Notes: generated from the letters alone by a model not told the origin. DNA of 64,000 nucleotides from Adiantum capillus-veneris (GCA_014529385.2 CM043971.1:91313340-91377339); one strand, 5' to 3'; shown: positions 42,683-54,789, counted from the first letter of the stretch. Made by a program: numbers and translations.

Positions 42683-43345
42683 TACCGAGCTTTGCACACC
42701 ATGGAGCATAGTGCGAGACCAAGAAGCCCTCACCTTCTTTGATGGAGGAGCCAAGGCCAACTTCATTGGCGGCTCGACTTGGAATTACGCTCGATAGGCT
42801 AAGGCCACAGGCGAAGGTAGTCCTAGCGGCACCCGGACGGGATGTTGCCATTATACCTGTCATTGGCAAACTTCGTTTGCATTGTCAGGGACTTTTATAT
42901 CATGCCTTAGGAAGGGTGTGATGTCCTCCTAGGAATCCCTTGGTACCACAAGAACAATCCCGTGGTTGACTATCAGGCTAAGAAAGTGACTTTGACGAAT
43001 GAGTAGGGCAAAGAGATTGTACTTGATGGGGAAAAAAAAACCTTAAAGGTCAAATATGTTTGACCTCGAAAAGGAACGACAAGATTTTCTCAAACTGAGG
43101 CTGACTTTTTCTATGAGGGTGTACCAGGCGAGTTGCCTCCTTCACGTCTTGAAGAACACATGATTGATTCCAGGTAGTACACCACATTAGCCGAGGCCAA
43201 AATAAAGAAACAATGAACCAGAATAGATTTCCACATTACGAAGATTGATGATACACTCGACAGACTTCAGGGTTCTACTTGCCAAATGATATTAAGAGTA
43301 GTTATCATCAGATCTGAATTGCTCCTCGAGACGTCACAAGACAGC
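42683..43345 (+). pseudogene. G1 protease and RT N-terminus
   Basis: The protease active-site block reads ALTFFDGGAKANFIG (42729-42773), aligning with FFDPGAKANFIS of H, so DGG/DPG replaces the usual DTG. The region after it is frameshifted. ELPPSRLEEHMIDS (about 43132) is the RT entry block, and DIKSSYHQIRIAPRDVT-like sequence is read at about 43287-43338. The RT core with the xxDD motif is deleted after this. Confidence 0.75.
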
Positions 43346-44040
43346 TTTCAGGACGACTTTTGGGAGTTTCAGAGAGTTTTACAGGCACTGCGGAAGCATA
43401 AATTGGTTATAAATGTGAAAAAGAGCGAATTCTTCCTCCCTAAGATGCACTTCCTGGGACATATCGTCCAAGCAGTAGGAGTAAAGATGGACCCGGCCAA
43501 AATTGAGACTATTCGTTATTGGCCTGATTTGAAGAATGTACATGAGGTTCGAAGCTTATCTGGGCTTGTGCTCATACTATCGGTGGTTCATTTAGAAATT
43601 TGCAGAGATAGTTTCTCCTTTGCACTTATTGACTCAAAAAGGAGTCCCTTTCTCGTAAGGACCGGAAGAGGTGACTGCTTTTCAGACACTTTGCCAAATC
43701 TGCAAAAGCCATTCGAAGTTTATTGTGATGCTTGTGGTCATAGTCTAGGAGCGGTCTTAATGCAAGAAGGCCATGTGATTGCTTATGAAAGAAGAATGTT
43801 TTCAAGGCCACAATTAGTAGCACAGATCTATGAGAAAGAGCTATTGGCAGTGATCCATGCTCTTACACAGTGGCGACACTATTTACTCGAAGCTGACTAT
43901 ACAGTCTTTACGGATCATCAGAGTTTACGCTACTTCTTGTCACAGAAGCAGCTATCGGAAAAGCAGATACAATGGTCTAACATCTTGTCACAATTTCACT
44001 TCTAGATTGTCCATGTTCAAGGACAGGAAAATTTAGTGGC
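43340..44040 (+). pseudogene. G1 RT C-terminus and RNase H
   Basis: It resumes with FQRVLQALRKHKLVINVKK, FFLPKMHFLGHIV and VKMDPAKIETI. RNase H has FEVYCDACGHSLGAVLMQEG, YEKELLAVIHALTQWRHYLL and FTDHQSLRYFLSQKQL. Catalytic Asp and Glu residues are kept. A stop at 44003 precedes the NLVANALSR end block. The junction at about 43345 shows an internal deletion of the RT palm. Confidence 0.85.
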
Positions 44041-44945
44041 AAATGCATTATCTCGGACGCCCCTAGTCTTAGCTACTTCCACGATTCATCACAGAAGCTT
44101 CAAGGATATGGTTGACCAATGCGCCACAGATCCTGACTTTGCGGACATGTTTACTCAGATACAAAATGGGAAGACAGTTCCAAGGTATTCCATACGCGAT
44201 GGCTACTTGATGAAGAAAACGATGTTGTCTGTTACCCAGCCGTTGAGGGAAAAGGTCTTGACAGAGTGTCATTGTTCACCTTTTACAAGCCACCGCGGCA
44301 TAGATATCACCTTGAAGGGTGTAGACCGTTACTTCTATTGGCCGAGGCTTAAAAATTATGTGGATGGCATTGTTCGTATGCTAAAAGGTCAAATTTTGAC
44401 AGGCATAAGGCACACGGACTCTTACAGCCTTTACCCATTCCCACCCGCCCCTGGGAAATCATTGCTATGGATTTCATGTTTTATCTCCCCAAGACTCAAA
44501 GTGGGCATGATGGCATTTGGACAGTCATCTACAGATTCAGTAAACAGACCCACTTCATTCCGGTAAAGAAGACAGTTAAGCCCGATCATTTGGCGAAACT
44601 GTTTTTCTCACAGATTTTCAAAATATATGGCATGCCTGAGTCCATTGCTTTGGACAGCGATCCCCGGTTTACTAGGTTGTTTTGGAGGGCAATCTGGGAG
44701 AACAATGGCACGCAGTTGCAGTTCTTGTCCTCATTCCACCCTCAGACAGATGGGCAATTTGAGATAGCCAATTCAATGGAATTGGATTTGTTGAAGTCTT
44801 ATATTTTGAATCACAAGACTTAATGGGAAAAGTATTTGCCCTTGGTGGAGTTTGCCTACAACAACACACGGGGAAGGCGCCATTTGAAGTATTCAAGGGT
44901 GCTAAGAAGGTTCCTCAATTTCTAAGCACCAAAGACAAGATTATA
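44036..44945 (+). pseudogene. G1 integrase, N-terminal and core parts
   Basis: The zinc-binding part includes HCSPFTSHRGIDITL and YWPRLKNYVDGIVR, with the following Cys pair degraded. The core begins in a second frame with MDFMFYLPKTQSGHDGIWTV, then IYRFSKQTHFIPV, ALDSDPRFT (SD of the second Asp block kept) and FHPQTDGQFEIANSME (Glu kept). It breaks at STKDKI (44936-44944). It closely resembles G0 at 5229-5700. Confidence 0.85.
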
Positions 44946-45486
44946 TATACCTAGATGAATCCAGGATAAGCCCTGATTCACCCATAAAGGAAAGTGCAAG
45001 GTATAGACCCATGGTAGTCACCCACAAGACAATATAACCATCAGAGTCATCATGTATAGTATTGACTAAATACCACAACATCCCGACTAACGTCATCAAT
45101 GCCCAATAGTGGGTGTAGAACTAGGTACCTAACATATGCTTTCAAACACAACACCCCACACACACACACACACGAGCATACATCAACACAAAGTTCAACG
45201 TACTGAGTTTCTGTCATGACTCCGGAGATCAAGGGCAGACTCAGCCATAATGAAGCCTAGCACTAAAAGAAGCATTAAATCGGAAAAATTAGCACAAAAA
45301 TGAGGCAGTTGATAGGGCATACGCACCACAAAAGATAGAAAGAATTAGCACAATATCAACCGGTCGTAACTCGGACGAAAACTTCACAATGTGAAGTCTG
45401 CATGTCCACTATACGACTAAAAAATATACCTAGATGAATCCAGGATAAGCCCAGATTCACCCATAAAGGAAACTGCAAGGTCTAGA
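44945..45486 (+). repeat. 63-bp direct repeats 479 bp apart
   Basis: 44945-45007 and 45424-45486 share ATATACCTAGATGAATCCAG and CACCCATAAAGGAAA, with about four differences. The 416 bp between them are non-coding and include a (CA)n run near 45157-45173. The layout resembles a very small LTR-flanked element (TRIM), but the repeats lack TG...CA ends. Confidence 0.8.
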
Positions 45487-45709
45487 AAGTGCAAAGTAAT
45501 TTTTTTATTAAAAAAAAGAGAGTCTAGAAGGCATGGAAGGCCATCTAGCCGTTTAGAGGAGCAGAGTTCGTCCTCTTTTGTCAGTGACCAAATCATCAAG
45601 AAAACCAAGGAATTCAAGGAAGGGCGTCAAGCCGTCAGATTTGAGACGTTTTTAGACTACCAGGACACCCATCGAGCCCTTGAGTTTGTATGACAGTTTG
45701 ACGTCGTCT

Positions 45710-47055
45710 TGAAACCAGCCCGTGGGGGGGTAGGCTTTGGCTTTAACCCGAAATTCTTTACTTTACTTTAAACACACACACACAGAGCACTTTAGAAAGG
45801 TAACCTGCGACGGGAATTAACACTTAAGCACACACACGGCTCGGAGGCTAAAATGGTCCGAGCACACGCCGACAACCTGTAGGCCCCAAAATTGGCGCCC
45901 CTTTCGGTATTTCTTTTTACTTTGAGAGGGTAAATTACAAAGTAGAGTCCTAAGAATTCTTTACTTGTATTCAGCTAGATACCACCTGTTTTGGCCAAAT
46001 TTCGGCAACAACACAACCCCAAAACTTACGCGAAACCTATTCCCCTGTTGGGACTCACTACCACTGGCATAAACCCCCTGATTTCTGCCCAAAAACAATA
46101 AATTCAGCTCGCTGTATTTACTGGTTTTTAGTGGGGCACTGTTCCCAATTGTTCTAGCGTCCGTATGGCTCAAAAACAGTCAAAATACAGCGCATAACCA
46201 GCACTGAAATTGCACCTGTACGGTGAGGTTATCACCCTCACCGGTGCCTGCTTTTGGAGTAGCAATTAACTACTCCTGTTCCTGCTCAAGGAGGCTCTTG
46301 CCTCAGCACAAAAGCATGAAACCACACAGCTATACATCAGTCAAATGAAGAGCCCTCTTGTGGGGCATCACATAACTGCACGTAGGGGAGAGAAAGAGCA
46401 GTGTGTAGTGTGCAAGTCATCACTCCTAGCACGACGCTGTACATAGAGTGGAAAGGAAGCACTCCATAGCTCTTCACATGTGACCGGTTTCACAAATGAG
46501 CCCTCCCAGCTGCAAAATTCAGCGCCCATTTTTCTACAAGAGGAAAGTGCACATTTGGCGGGTTTACAAGCATTTTCTCGTTTCCAGGTTGCCGCCTAAA
46601 AATCTCCCGACTGGTTGCCCACATGACTTCGCGGCAGAGTTCTAAAATGTTCCCCTTGTCATTCCGAAGGTAATGACGTGAACATTTCATGGCCCAAAAT
46701 AGCAATTTCCTAATTTTTAGGAAATGCTTCCGTTGGGCTTCCACTGGTCTTCTGACCATCTATCCCCATTGGGACCGCATCCAAAAATGCAATGTGGCCC
46801 AACTGTCGGGTATTTTCCTTTGGTGATCCCACCTTGACTTTGTGCCTTTATTGAGTTCACTTCCTAGTATCCACCAACTTGCTAAGTGCGACGAGGAGAC
46901 CTACATGATCTTGGGTTGAGCCTAGATATCCTCTTACTATACGAATTCCAGTGCCGACCCACTTCCCGAAAAATCATTGAAAAGAAACCAACAACTAAAG
47001 TTAGCACTTGCCACGTCCTCGTGACATAGTTAACAGTTGCCACGTCCTCGTGACA
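45710..47055 (-). repeat. H 3' LTR (1346 bp)
   Basis: On the minus strand it starts TGTCACGAGGACGTGG at 47055 and ends GCTGGTTTCA at 45710. Two tandem copies of TGTCACGAGGACGTGGCAA lie at the start in both LTRs. It lacks two segments that the 5' LTR has. Confidence 0.92.
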
Positions 47056-47071
47056 TACCCCCCTCTTGAAA
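47056..47071 (-). promoter_or_regulatory. H polypurine tract
   Basis: On the minus strand TTTCAAGAGGGGGGTA lies directly before the 3' LTR, identical to the G0 and G1 tracts. Confidence 0.88.
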
Positions 47072-47223
47072 TCACAAACGTCCTCGATTGCATACCATAA
47101 ATACATGCCATTGATAATCTTGTGTTGTTAGCACTCTTTTATCATCACATGTATCCGTAAGAAAGGTCGTAACACATAGATACAAATGACTTAATGAGAC
47201 CTTCATACTTTTGTCATTTCCAT

Positions 47224-47685
47224 CTATTGCACTGAATTCATATGTACATTTGATGTGCTAACTCTATCATTACCCTTCCTTTGCACACGTTGGGTTGGGG
47301 CATAAGTAGGTTGTAGCCCAAAGGCTTCAAGGTAAAGCTGCAATACATTTGGTGACTCTGACAGTTCATGCTCTTCCATCCACTTTGCATCCATAGGCGG
47401 ATAGTTCTTGAACTTCACCAAGTAGCGTCTTGCAACCTGTCCTTTAACTTTTCTATCCTTATGTGCCAAAACTTGCTCAGGTACCAGGATCTCATCAAGT
47501 TCCTCAACTTCTAGCTGATCCGCATCTGGCATATCTTCTGGCACATCACCCATGAAGGGTCTTAGAAGACTCACGTGAAACGCATTATGAATCTTCCACG
47601 CATCGGGCAATTTCAGCATGTAAGCCACATCGCTGATCTTGTCAAGTACTTGAAAAGGCCCATAGTAACGCATGCTGAGCTTAGG
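47224..47685 (-). pseudogene. H integrase C-terminus and chromodomain
   Basis: The frame continues the integrase interrupted by the family S solo LTR: PKLSMRYYGPFQVLDKISD, then WKIHNAFHVSLLRPF. The chromodomain follows with EQVLAHKDRKVKGQVARRYL, VKFKNYPPMDAKWMEEHEL and VLQLYLEAFGL. It is intact from the solo LTR junction to the stop near 47226. Confidence 0.88.
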
Positions 47686-48860
47686 TGTCACGTGAACGGT
47701 GACACAATGCACATCCAACCCAATGTGTCTGTGGACAAGCTACAACATGACCATGGTTCAATTCAGTCAAGTCAATCTAGAATAGGAAGTGATTTGGCGC
47801 TTTTGTGAGTCTGTTCGCAGACCTTGCATGTCCAGACACTTAGATTAGATGCATAACCTCTGGTTGCACACAGCATGATCATCAGCATTATCATCAGAAT
47901 CCATCAAGAGCATTTTCCAGTGCACAGAACCTATTTTTCCTATTTTTGACATTTTTCACTTCTTATTTTTAAGTGACTTTTGTTGGGAACAAGGTAGGGC
48001 AAATTTCATAAGCTTGTATATATAGAAACCTAGCGCTAGCACTTTCTGGCAAAAGAGGCAGCAGGAGCAATTTGCTCAACAGGAAACTTCTCAGCAAGAC
48101 CCCCACAGAGGCCTAGCGTTTTTGCAAGAGACAGCAGAACCTAGCGTTTTTGGATTGAAGACCAGCCCTGGCGTTTTGCACAGCAGATCAGCCCCAGCGA
48201 CCACAATAGACAACAGATCCCCTAGTGTTAGCAGATTCCACAGCAGGAAGACAATTCAGCCTTAGCGTTTTGCAGTTCCATCGCGACAAGATCAACAAGA
48301 GGACCAACGTTTTCAGTTTTCAGCAGTCAAACATCACAGAAGAAGTCCCGAACCTCGCAGATCTCACCTTCCCGCAGCAGATCCTCGCCGCACGGTCAGA
48401 TCCCACGAAGTTTACAGATTAAGCCCGAAAAACACAGTTTCCAGCATCTGCGTTTTCAGCGCATCGTCGTCATCGACATAGAGTCAGAATTCAGCTGATA
48501 AAGATTTGCAGATTTCAGCCATTAGCATTTTCAGATTTCAGCCCATCTCGTCGTCGTCGACATCGTCGGCAAGTCCAAGCATTGTAGAGATTTGTGCAAT
48601 CATAAGTAGACCGCTATCGCCATAGAGAGTGGGGCCTTTGGAGGAGGATTTGACAACATTCTGGTGTCGTATTCTTCTCACTCTATCTCTCAGTCTCATG
48701 TACATTCATTCACAATGTCCATCCACTTTGTTTGTCCCCATTGCACTCTCTCACTAAAGGAACGGAAGGCTCTCCCTTCCGTAAGTAAAAAGAACCCTTG
48801 AGCACAGTTCGAAGCACTCATCTTGAGCAAAGTTCAACATTCACTTCCACAGCACCTAAC
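47686..48860 (+). repeat. Family S solo LTR inserted in H integrase (1175 bp)
   Basis: It starts TGTCACGTGAACGG and ends CACCTAACA. It is flanked by TTAGG at 47681-47685 and 48861-48865. Removing it and one TTAGG rejoins the H frame as ERLFPKLSM. It matches the LTR at 39432-40563. TATATATA at 48017-48024 is a likely TATA box. No internal sequence remains, so it arose by LTR-LTR recombination. Confidence 0.94.
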
Positions 48861-48865
48861 ATTAG

Positions 48866-49900
48866 GAAACAGCCGTTCCTTGCCCTTCATCTTCGTTAAC
48901 CTTGCCTTTTCGAACCTTAACAGAACCCAATCACCAGGTGATAACAGCAATTCACGATGGTGACGATCAACCGCCTTTTTCTGCTTTGCCTGAGTCTTCT
49001 CCAAGGCAACTTTAATTTTCTTATACATTTCATCCATGTTTTCAACATATCGATCTGCCTCAAATATCTTGTCCTTTGTATGCAAAATGGGAGGAACCTT
49101 TTTGCCACCTTCAACAATCTCAAAAGGTGCTTTGCTAGTCGACGAATGCACCGTATTATTGTACACATACTCAAGCATAGGCAAATACTGTTCCCACTTG
49201 CCCTTATTATCTGACACATAGCATTTCAGCAGATCTAAGACAGTAGAATTAGCCTCTTCTGACAGTCCATCAGTTTGTGGATGAAACGAAGACGAGAACT
49301 TTAGTGCCCATGTCTCAAACAATCGAGGATCACGATCACTGATAATCGATTGTGGCATACCATGGTACTTAAACACATCGTACATGAACAAGCGTGCCAT
49401 CTGATCAGACTTTATCTTCTTCCTAACAGGGATAAAATTGGCCTGCTTGCTGAACCTGTAGATAATGGTCCATATACCATCATTCCCTGTTAGCGTTCGT
49501 GCTTTCCCATGGCTTATCCGGAATCGGCAGTGGTTGCAACAACCCTGCTGCCTTTTGCCTGTCAAACTTGACCTTTTGGCAAATCAGGCATGCTCGCACA
49601 AAGGCATCCACATCTCTCCTCAAGGTAGGCCAATAGAAGAATGTCTCTACCGCTTAAACTGTCGCATCAATACCACAATGCCCTGCATACAGTGGGACAT
49701 GACTCTCCTCCATGACCTTATGTCGCAATGGCCTAGTGACACAAAGTCTGAAATGCATCATCATAAAACCATCTCTGAGGAGGTAGTGCTCATGATGTTG
49801 CCCCTCTTGCAACTGTTCAAAGATCCTTGCAAAATCTTCATCAGTAGCATACTGTTCCTTCATGTCATCCAGCTCATGATGATAAGGAATTGACACAACT
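48866..49900 (-). pseudogene. H integrase, N-terminal and core parts
   Basis: On the minus strand the zinc region starts with VPLYAGHCGID (about 49690) and, after a stop, FFYWPTLRRDVDAFVRACLI with the CxxC. The core is read as DGIWTIIYRFSKQANFIPV, IISDRDPR (Asp), SFHPQTDGLSEEANSTVLD (Glu), EIVEGGKKVPP and DWVLLRFEKARLTKMKGKE. The stretch with the first catalytic Asp is scrambled by frameshifts near 49500-49565. Confidence 0.85.
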
Positions 49901-50081
49901 CAAATTTGTGGCTTCCTTGATAACGCATCAGCCACAACATTCTTCTTGCCTTCCACATGCATAATCTGGAAGTGGAACATAAAAAGAATATTTGCCCATC
50001 GCATATGCTTTTCGGATAACTTTGACTGTGTCAAGAAGTATCGCAAGGTCTAATGGTCTGTTTGGACAACAAAATCAGCAC

Positions 50082-50862
50082 CTAAGAGTAGTGCTTCCAA
50101 CTAGAAAGCGCATGAATCACGGAAAAGAGCTCTTTCTCATCAACTTGCATAGTCCTCTCGGGCCCTTGCAAAATTCGGCTTTCGTAAGCTACTACCCGTC
50201 CATCTTGCATTAGCACTGCTCTGATGCTACTGCCACACTCGTCACATTGGACCACAAATGACTTCCTGAGATCTGGAAAAACAATTACCGGATCTAAAGT
50301 CAACTTTTCCTTTGAGAGACTAAAAGCTCGAGTCAACTTTTCCTTTAAGAGACTAAAAGCTGAAATCTCTTTTTGGGTCCATCTAAAAGTGACCTCTTTC
50401 TTTTGCAAAGCGTGAAGAGGTGATGCTATCTCTGCAAAATTCTTGATAAACCTTCTATAGTAGGAACACAATCCCAAGAAGCTTCAAACATCGTGCACAG
50501 TCTTCAAGTCTGGCCATGTCTTAATAGCTTCGACCTTTGAGGGATCCATTCTGACACCATCTTTTGACACTATGTGGCCAAGAAAATGGATCTCTTCTAG
50601 AAAGAATTCACTTTTCTTAGGATTGACAAGTAGCCTGTGAGACTGCGCAGCTCTTCGAACACAATGGTCAAGTGACGCCTATGCTCCTCTTCATTCTTCG
50701 GATAGACTATCATGTCATCGAAAAACGTCCCAACAAACTGTTGATGCGAGCAGAAAATCCGGTTCATCATTTTGTTAAACGATTGAGAATATCATCAATC
50801 CTAGGAATAGGAAACCTATTTATGATGGTATTCTAATTCAACGCACGGTAATCAACACATGC
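50082..50862 (-). pseudogene. H reverse transcriptase C-part and RNase H
   Basis: On the minus strand VDYRALN and FPIPRIDDIL are read near 50780-50860. There is then a deletion, and the frame resumes with FFDDMIVYPKNEEEHRRHL (about 50712), keeping the two Asp, and MDPSKVEAIKTWPDLK. The connection LCSYYRRFIKNFAEIASPLH leads to RNase H with FVVQCDECGSSIRAVLMQDG and VDEKELFSVIHALSSWKHY. A 33-bp in-frame tandem duplication (50299-50364) repeats eleven residues. Confidence 0.85.
50299..50364 (-). repeat. 33-bp in-frame tandem duplication in H
   Basis: GTCAACTTTTCCTTTGAGAG and the copy 33 bp later repeat a Lys/Leu-rich stretch of eleven residues between RT and RNase H. Confidence 0.9.
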
Positions 50863-51836
50863 GCCATGAGCCATCCTTTTTTTGCACTAGGAGCACTGGG
50901 GAGCAAAAGGGTGAAGAACTAGGCTGAATCAGCCCCTTCTCTAATAACTCCTCAACTTGGCCCATAATCTCTTCCTGCTGCGTAGCGCTAACCCTGTAGG
51001 GAAGTCTATTCGGTGGGCTACACCCTGGCACCAAATCTATCCGATGGTCCTCAGGTCTCTCTGGCGGCAATTGCGACGGTAATGAATCGGAAAAACAGTC
51101 ACTAAACTTTTGCAAAATTGCTGACCTTTCTTTATCTAACACAGATAAATTTAACTGACCATTATCTGAGACATCACGACCAAAAATCAAGTACACAGAA
51201 AGATGATTCTTTATTACAGAAGTGATAGCAGAAGCAGATACAATAGGGACAGACTCCCCTTTGAGCTTTACATCCAAAACATGAGTTTTGCCCCTACGAT
51301 GAAGGGTGATCGTCTTGCCGAAGGCATCCAGCATGCCATGTACTCTGAACATCCACGGATTTCCAAGTAGCGCATCGCACCCTTCCAATGGCATGATATA
51401 AAATTCTTCTGTGTCTACATATGACTGAATATGTAGACACAGCTTTTCAATAATGGGAGTAACACACTCTGGGTGACCAAGACATGCCAACCCTGCCTGT
51501 GCTGTGTACCCCATCTCTTCAGCTGCTTCATAGCTAACTCAGGTGAGATAAAGTTTGCTTTGGCACCTGGATCAAAGAAGATGAGTGCCATATGATCTCT
51601 AACTTTACCCCATGCTCTGCATAACTCATTGGCATCTGTACTAGGCCTATCACCCACCATATCTGGCACCAAACTTGCCGTGGGTTTAGGCTTCTTGCCT
51701 TTCTGGTCCTCTTTATCCTTTGAGCCAGCTGGTCTTTTCCTTTGTGGACAATTGGTAGCAAAGTGACAGGCTGCTCGCATATTAAGCATTTATTTTTAGC
51801 CATTGGGACCTTCTTTTCATTGAGCGACTTGAGCAC
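50862..51836 (-). pseudogene. H zinc knuckle, protease and RT entry
   Basis: The zinc knuckle reads KCLICEQ in one frame and CHFATNCPQRK in the next, together CX2CX4HX4C with a frameshift near 51765. The protease has [18 protein letters not shown] (about 51530-51595), then, after a frameshift, a strand-rich region with [20 protein letters not shown] entry follows with [28 protein letters not shown] and [24 protein letters not shown] replaces the usual D[ST]GA. Confidence 0.88.
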
Positions 51837-51974
51837 AAAAGGCTTTCTTTTCTGTTTCTTTGCCTGCGCTCCAGAAGTCCCGCCTGAATCCTTATCTTTG
51901 GTGGCCTATTTTGACCCTTGTGACACTTCAGGAGCCGTTTTCACAAAGGGCTTCTTCGCTGAATTTTTCTTTTG

Positions 51975-52864
51975 CTACCCTCCTTTCTCGTTGCTCGGAA
52001 ACCCATTGTCCTCTCCTTTCAACAAGGCAAGACCAGTGTTATCAACTTCCATGAGTTGGGTGAGGATAGCCACTCTGTTCTTGGTCCAGTACTCGCGAAG
52101 CCCTTTAGGCAGCCCACAACAATACTTCTCTATCTGCTCTGTCAATGGCACAAATCTGTATGTCACTGAGAGTACAGCTTTACAAACCCTCCGATTGTAC
52201 TCCAGCAAGCTCTTGCATGTAGCCGAAGTAAGTTGGTGCCAATCTGTCATGACGTCGGCTTCAAATTCATTTGACAGCCAAGCAGATGCAAACATTTGCT
52301 TGAAGTAAACCCAAGTGGCGGGTGCCTGTCCTTGCATTAACAATGTCATCCACCATGTAAGCGCATTGTTCTTTAAGAAAGTGGCAGCTTTCCTGACCTT
52401 AGAGGCCTCTATAAAATTCCCTCCCGCATAGGCTGTATCAAACTGCTGGAGGAAAGTGAGAGCCTTTGCTTTATCCTTGAAGCCATTAAAAGTGATGAAC
52501 TGCACAGCTGCAGCACCTTCTTTGTAAGCTTTTGGCTTTTCCAGTACCCCCAAATTGTCACAAGGAATAGTCTGCAACATGGGCACTGTAGTAGGCATCA
52601 TCGTCACATCTTGGCCATTAACATTTTGCGTCAGAGGTGCGATATCTGGCTGCTGTCCTGAAAAACCAGCCATGCCCAAATGACCCAGTGGCACCCCAAA
52701 CTGGCCCTGGTTGCACTGAAAACCTTGCTGCATGCCGATGCTACCATACATGGGGTTTGGCATCATGCCTTGCATACCCCCAAACACTGTTGCTGGCATG
52801 TACGGCTGACTTCCAGGCGCATAACCAGCCATACTCTAGAACACAGATCCACCCCCGAAATACC
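51975..52864 (-). pseudogene. H gag: Gly/Gln/Met-rich segment and capsid
   Basis: The minus-strand frame from 52832 starts MAGYAPGSQPYMPATVFGG and runs through a Gly-, Gln- and Met-rich stretch of about 65 residues. The capsid has AAVQFITFNGF, ALTFLQQFDTAYAGGNFIEA, LTWWMTLLMQGQAPATW and IEKYCCGLPKGLREYW. 51837-51975 is a basic linker to the zinc knuckle. The N-terminal part of gag lies beyond the solo LTR and the MITE, at 54790-55282. Confidence 0.87.
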
Positions 52865-52869
52865 CAGGA

Positions 52870-54344
52870 TGAAACCGGCCTGTTCAATCCAAAAAGGGCG
52901 GTAGACTTTACTTCAAACCTTGATTTAGCTTTCACCCATTATTAGTCGTCTATTATACATGTACTTTCAAGACACAACAAAGGGGAGAGGGATACAGGCT
53001 GCTAGATTGCACCTGTAAGAGTAGACGGACACCAGATTGGCCCCTAACTTAGGCGCCCCTTTCGGTATTTCTTTGTTCTTCAAAAGAGGGAATAAACGTT
53101 GTGAATCCCTACAAGCTACCCCGCACAAACTCGGCTGAATTTCCACTGTTCCAGCCCGATTTCGGCAACATAACTGTACTAGGACACTTCACAGTCAGTA
53201 TTCCCACGCATTGACTGACTTTCCCGACGCATACGGGCACTTTGCAAAACCTGGCGAGAATCTGCAGCACGCTGAATTCTCTGTTTTCAACACTGAAAAT
53301 GCGCCAGATCACCTGTACAGCGGTCCCCTTGCGTCCCCGAACCTCCTGGGGGTATTAGGGTCCGTTTAGGGCCAAAACCCTACACCTGCAAAAATACACA
53401 ACAGGCTGTAATTCACTGTTTCGGGCTCCGTTTCGCGTGCCGGTTGCATCCGTAGCAAGTCCTCGAGCTCCCGCACCTGTAGGGCTACTTGCCCTTTGAA
53501 TCGGACGAGATTTCTGGCGTGAAACCTCTCCGAATTCACCTGTACCTGCGGAGGGATTAGCCGCTAGCTAATCCAGTACCTGTGCAAGAGGCTCTTGCCT
53601 CGGCAATCGCGCATGAACCCACACAACTGTACATTGGTCAAATGAAGAGCCCACTAGAGGGGCATAACATACTGCCAAAGGGGAGAGAGAGGGCAGTGCG
53701 TAGCGTACAGGGCATCACTCCTGGCACCGCACTATGCATAAGAGGGAAAGCAAGCACTCCATAGCTCTTAACCTTGACAAAAGCTGCAAATGAGCCTCTC
53801 CCAGCTTAAAATTCAGCGCCCACTCTCTCTTGCATTAGAAACTGCACCAGAATGTGCCACTTGGCACATTTATAAGCATTTTCCCGTTTCGGGGTTGCCG
53901 TCTAAAAATATCCCAACCGGTTGCCCAGTTGACTTCACGGCAGAGTAAGAAAATGTTCCCCTTGTCATTCCGGAGGTAATGACGTCAACACATTTTCAGG
54001 TCCCAAAATAGCAGTTCCCTAAATTTTAGGAGATACTGTCATTGTATCTTTCTAGGTCGTCCGACCCTCTTTGTACACTGTGGCCACACCCAAAATTGAA
54101 ATGTAGCCTCTGTAGCAAAGGATTCCACTTTGGCTAGTCAATGACCCCACTTTGGCTAACCATAGTCTTTCCAACCTTAGTGCTCTCTTGCCCTCAGGCC
54201 TGGACTCCCTCTGAACAGTTCCACACTAGCTATGCAATGCAGGGCAGTTAGATTTCCCGAGGGGTGTTTCCAAAAAGTGAAAGTAAATAGATAATCAGAA
54301 AGAAATCAACAAAAAGGATAGATAGTAGTCACACGCTGGTGACA
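52870..54344 (-). repeat. H-family solo LTR inserted in H gag (1475 bp)
   Basis: It starts, on the minus strand, TGTCACCAGCGTGTG at 54344 and ends GGTTTCA at 52870. It is flanked by CAGGA at 52865-52869 and 54345-54349. It is a diverged relative of the H LTRs, sharing CGCCCCTTTCGGTATTTCTT, GGCAACATAAC and AATGAAGAGCCC. No internal region remains. Confidence 0.92.
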
Positions 54345-54392
54345 CAGGATGTACCGTGGGTGGTGGAAAAACTGGGTGCATAGCCTGGTATC

Positions 54393-54779
54393 AAGGTTGG
54401 ATCAACACGTACGTACGGATCGGTTCCGTACCGTACGGATTTTTGTACGAATCCATACTGTACGGAACGATCTGTACGCCGTTTTTTTTTTTTTGGGGGG
54501 GGGGAGGGGGTCTGGAGGCCGTACGGTGCCGATTTAAAATAAAAATCTAAGTCTCTTGCAGTAGTTATACAGTATGTGGTTGTCTTGTAAAACGTGTCTT
54601 TGAATGTCTATAAGTTGTTGGCTTCTCTCTTATTTTTTATTGGAAATGTCCTAGAAAATCTAGTACTTTGCGGTTTTTTTACAAGAATACGTATTTTTAC
54701 GTACATAAAAAAATTTTCTGTACGGAACAACGTACAATACGTACATATACACCTCGTACAGTATGTTTGGTACCACCTT
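54393..54779. mobile_element. MITE-like element with CGTAC-rich ends (387 bp)
   Basis: It is flanked by GCCTGGTATC at 54383-54392 and 54780-54789, a perfect 10-bp duplication. The ends are imperfect inverted repeats: AAGGTTGGATCAACA on the left and, inverted, AAGGTGGTACCAAACA on the right. CGTAC and GTACGG repeats crowd the first and last 100 bp. It carries no coding region. The duplication length suggests a Mutator-type transposase. A T11/G run lies at 54481-54510. Confidence 0.8.
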
Positions 54780-54789
54780 GCCTGGTATC

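Noticed and set aside
48110-48535. Repeated short motifs in the S LTR considered as a CRISPR-like array.
   Set aside because: The units are about 10 bp, irregularly spaced and inside a solo LTR with target duplications, in a plant-type genome.
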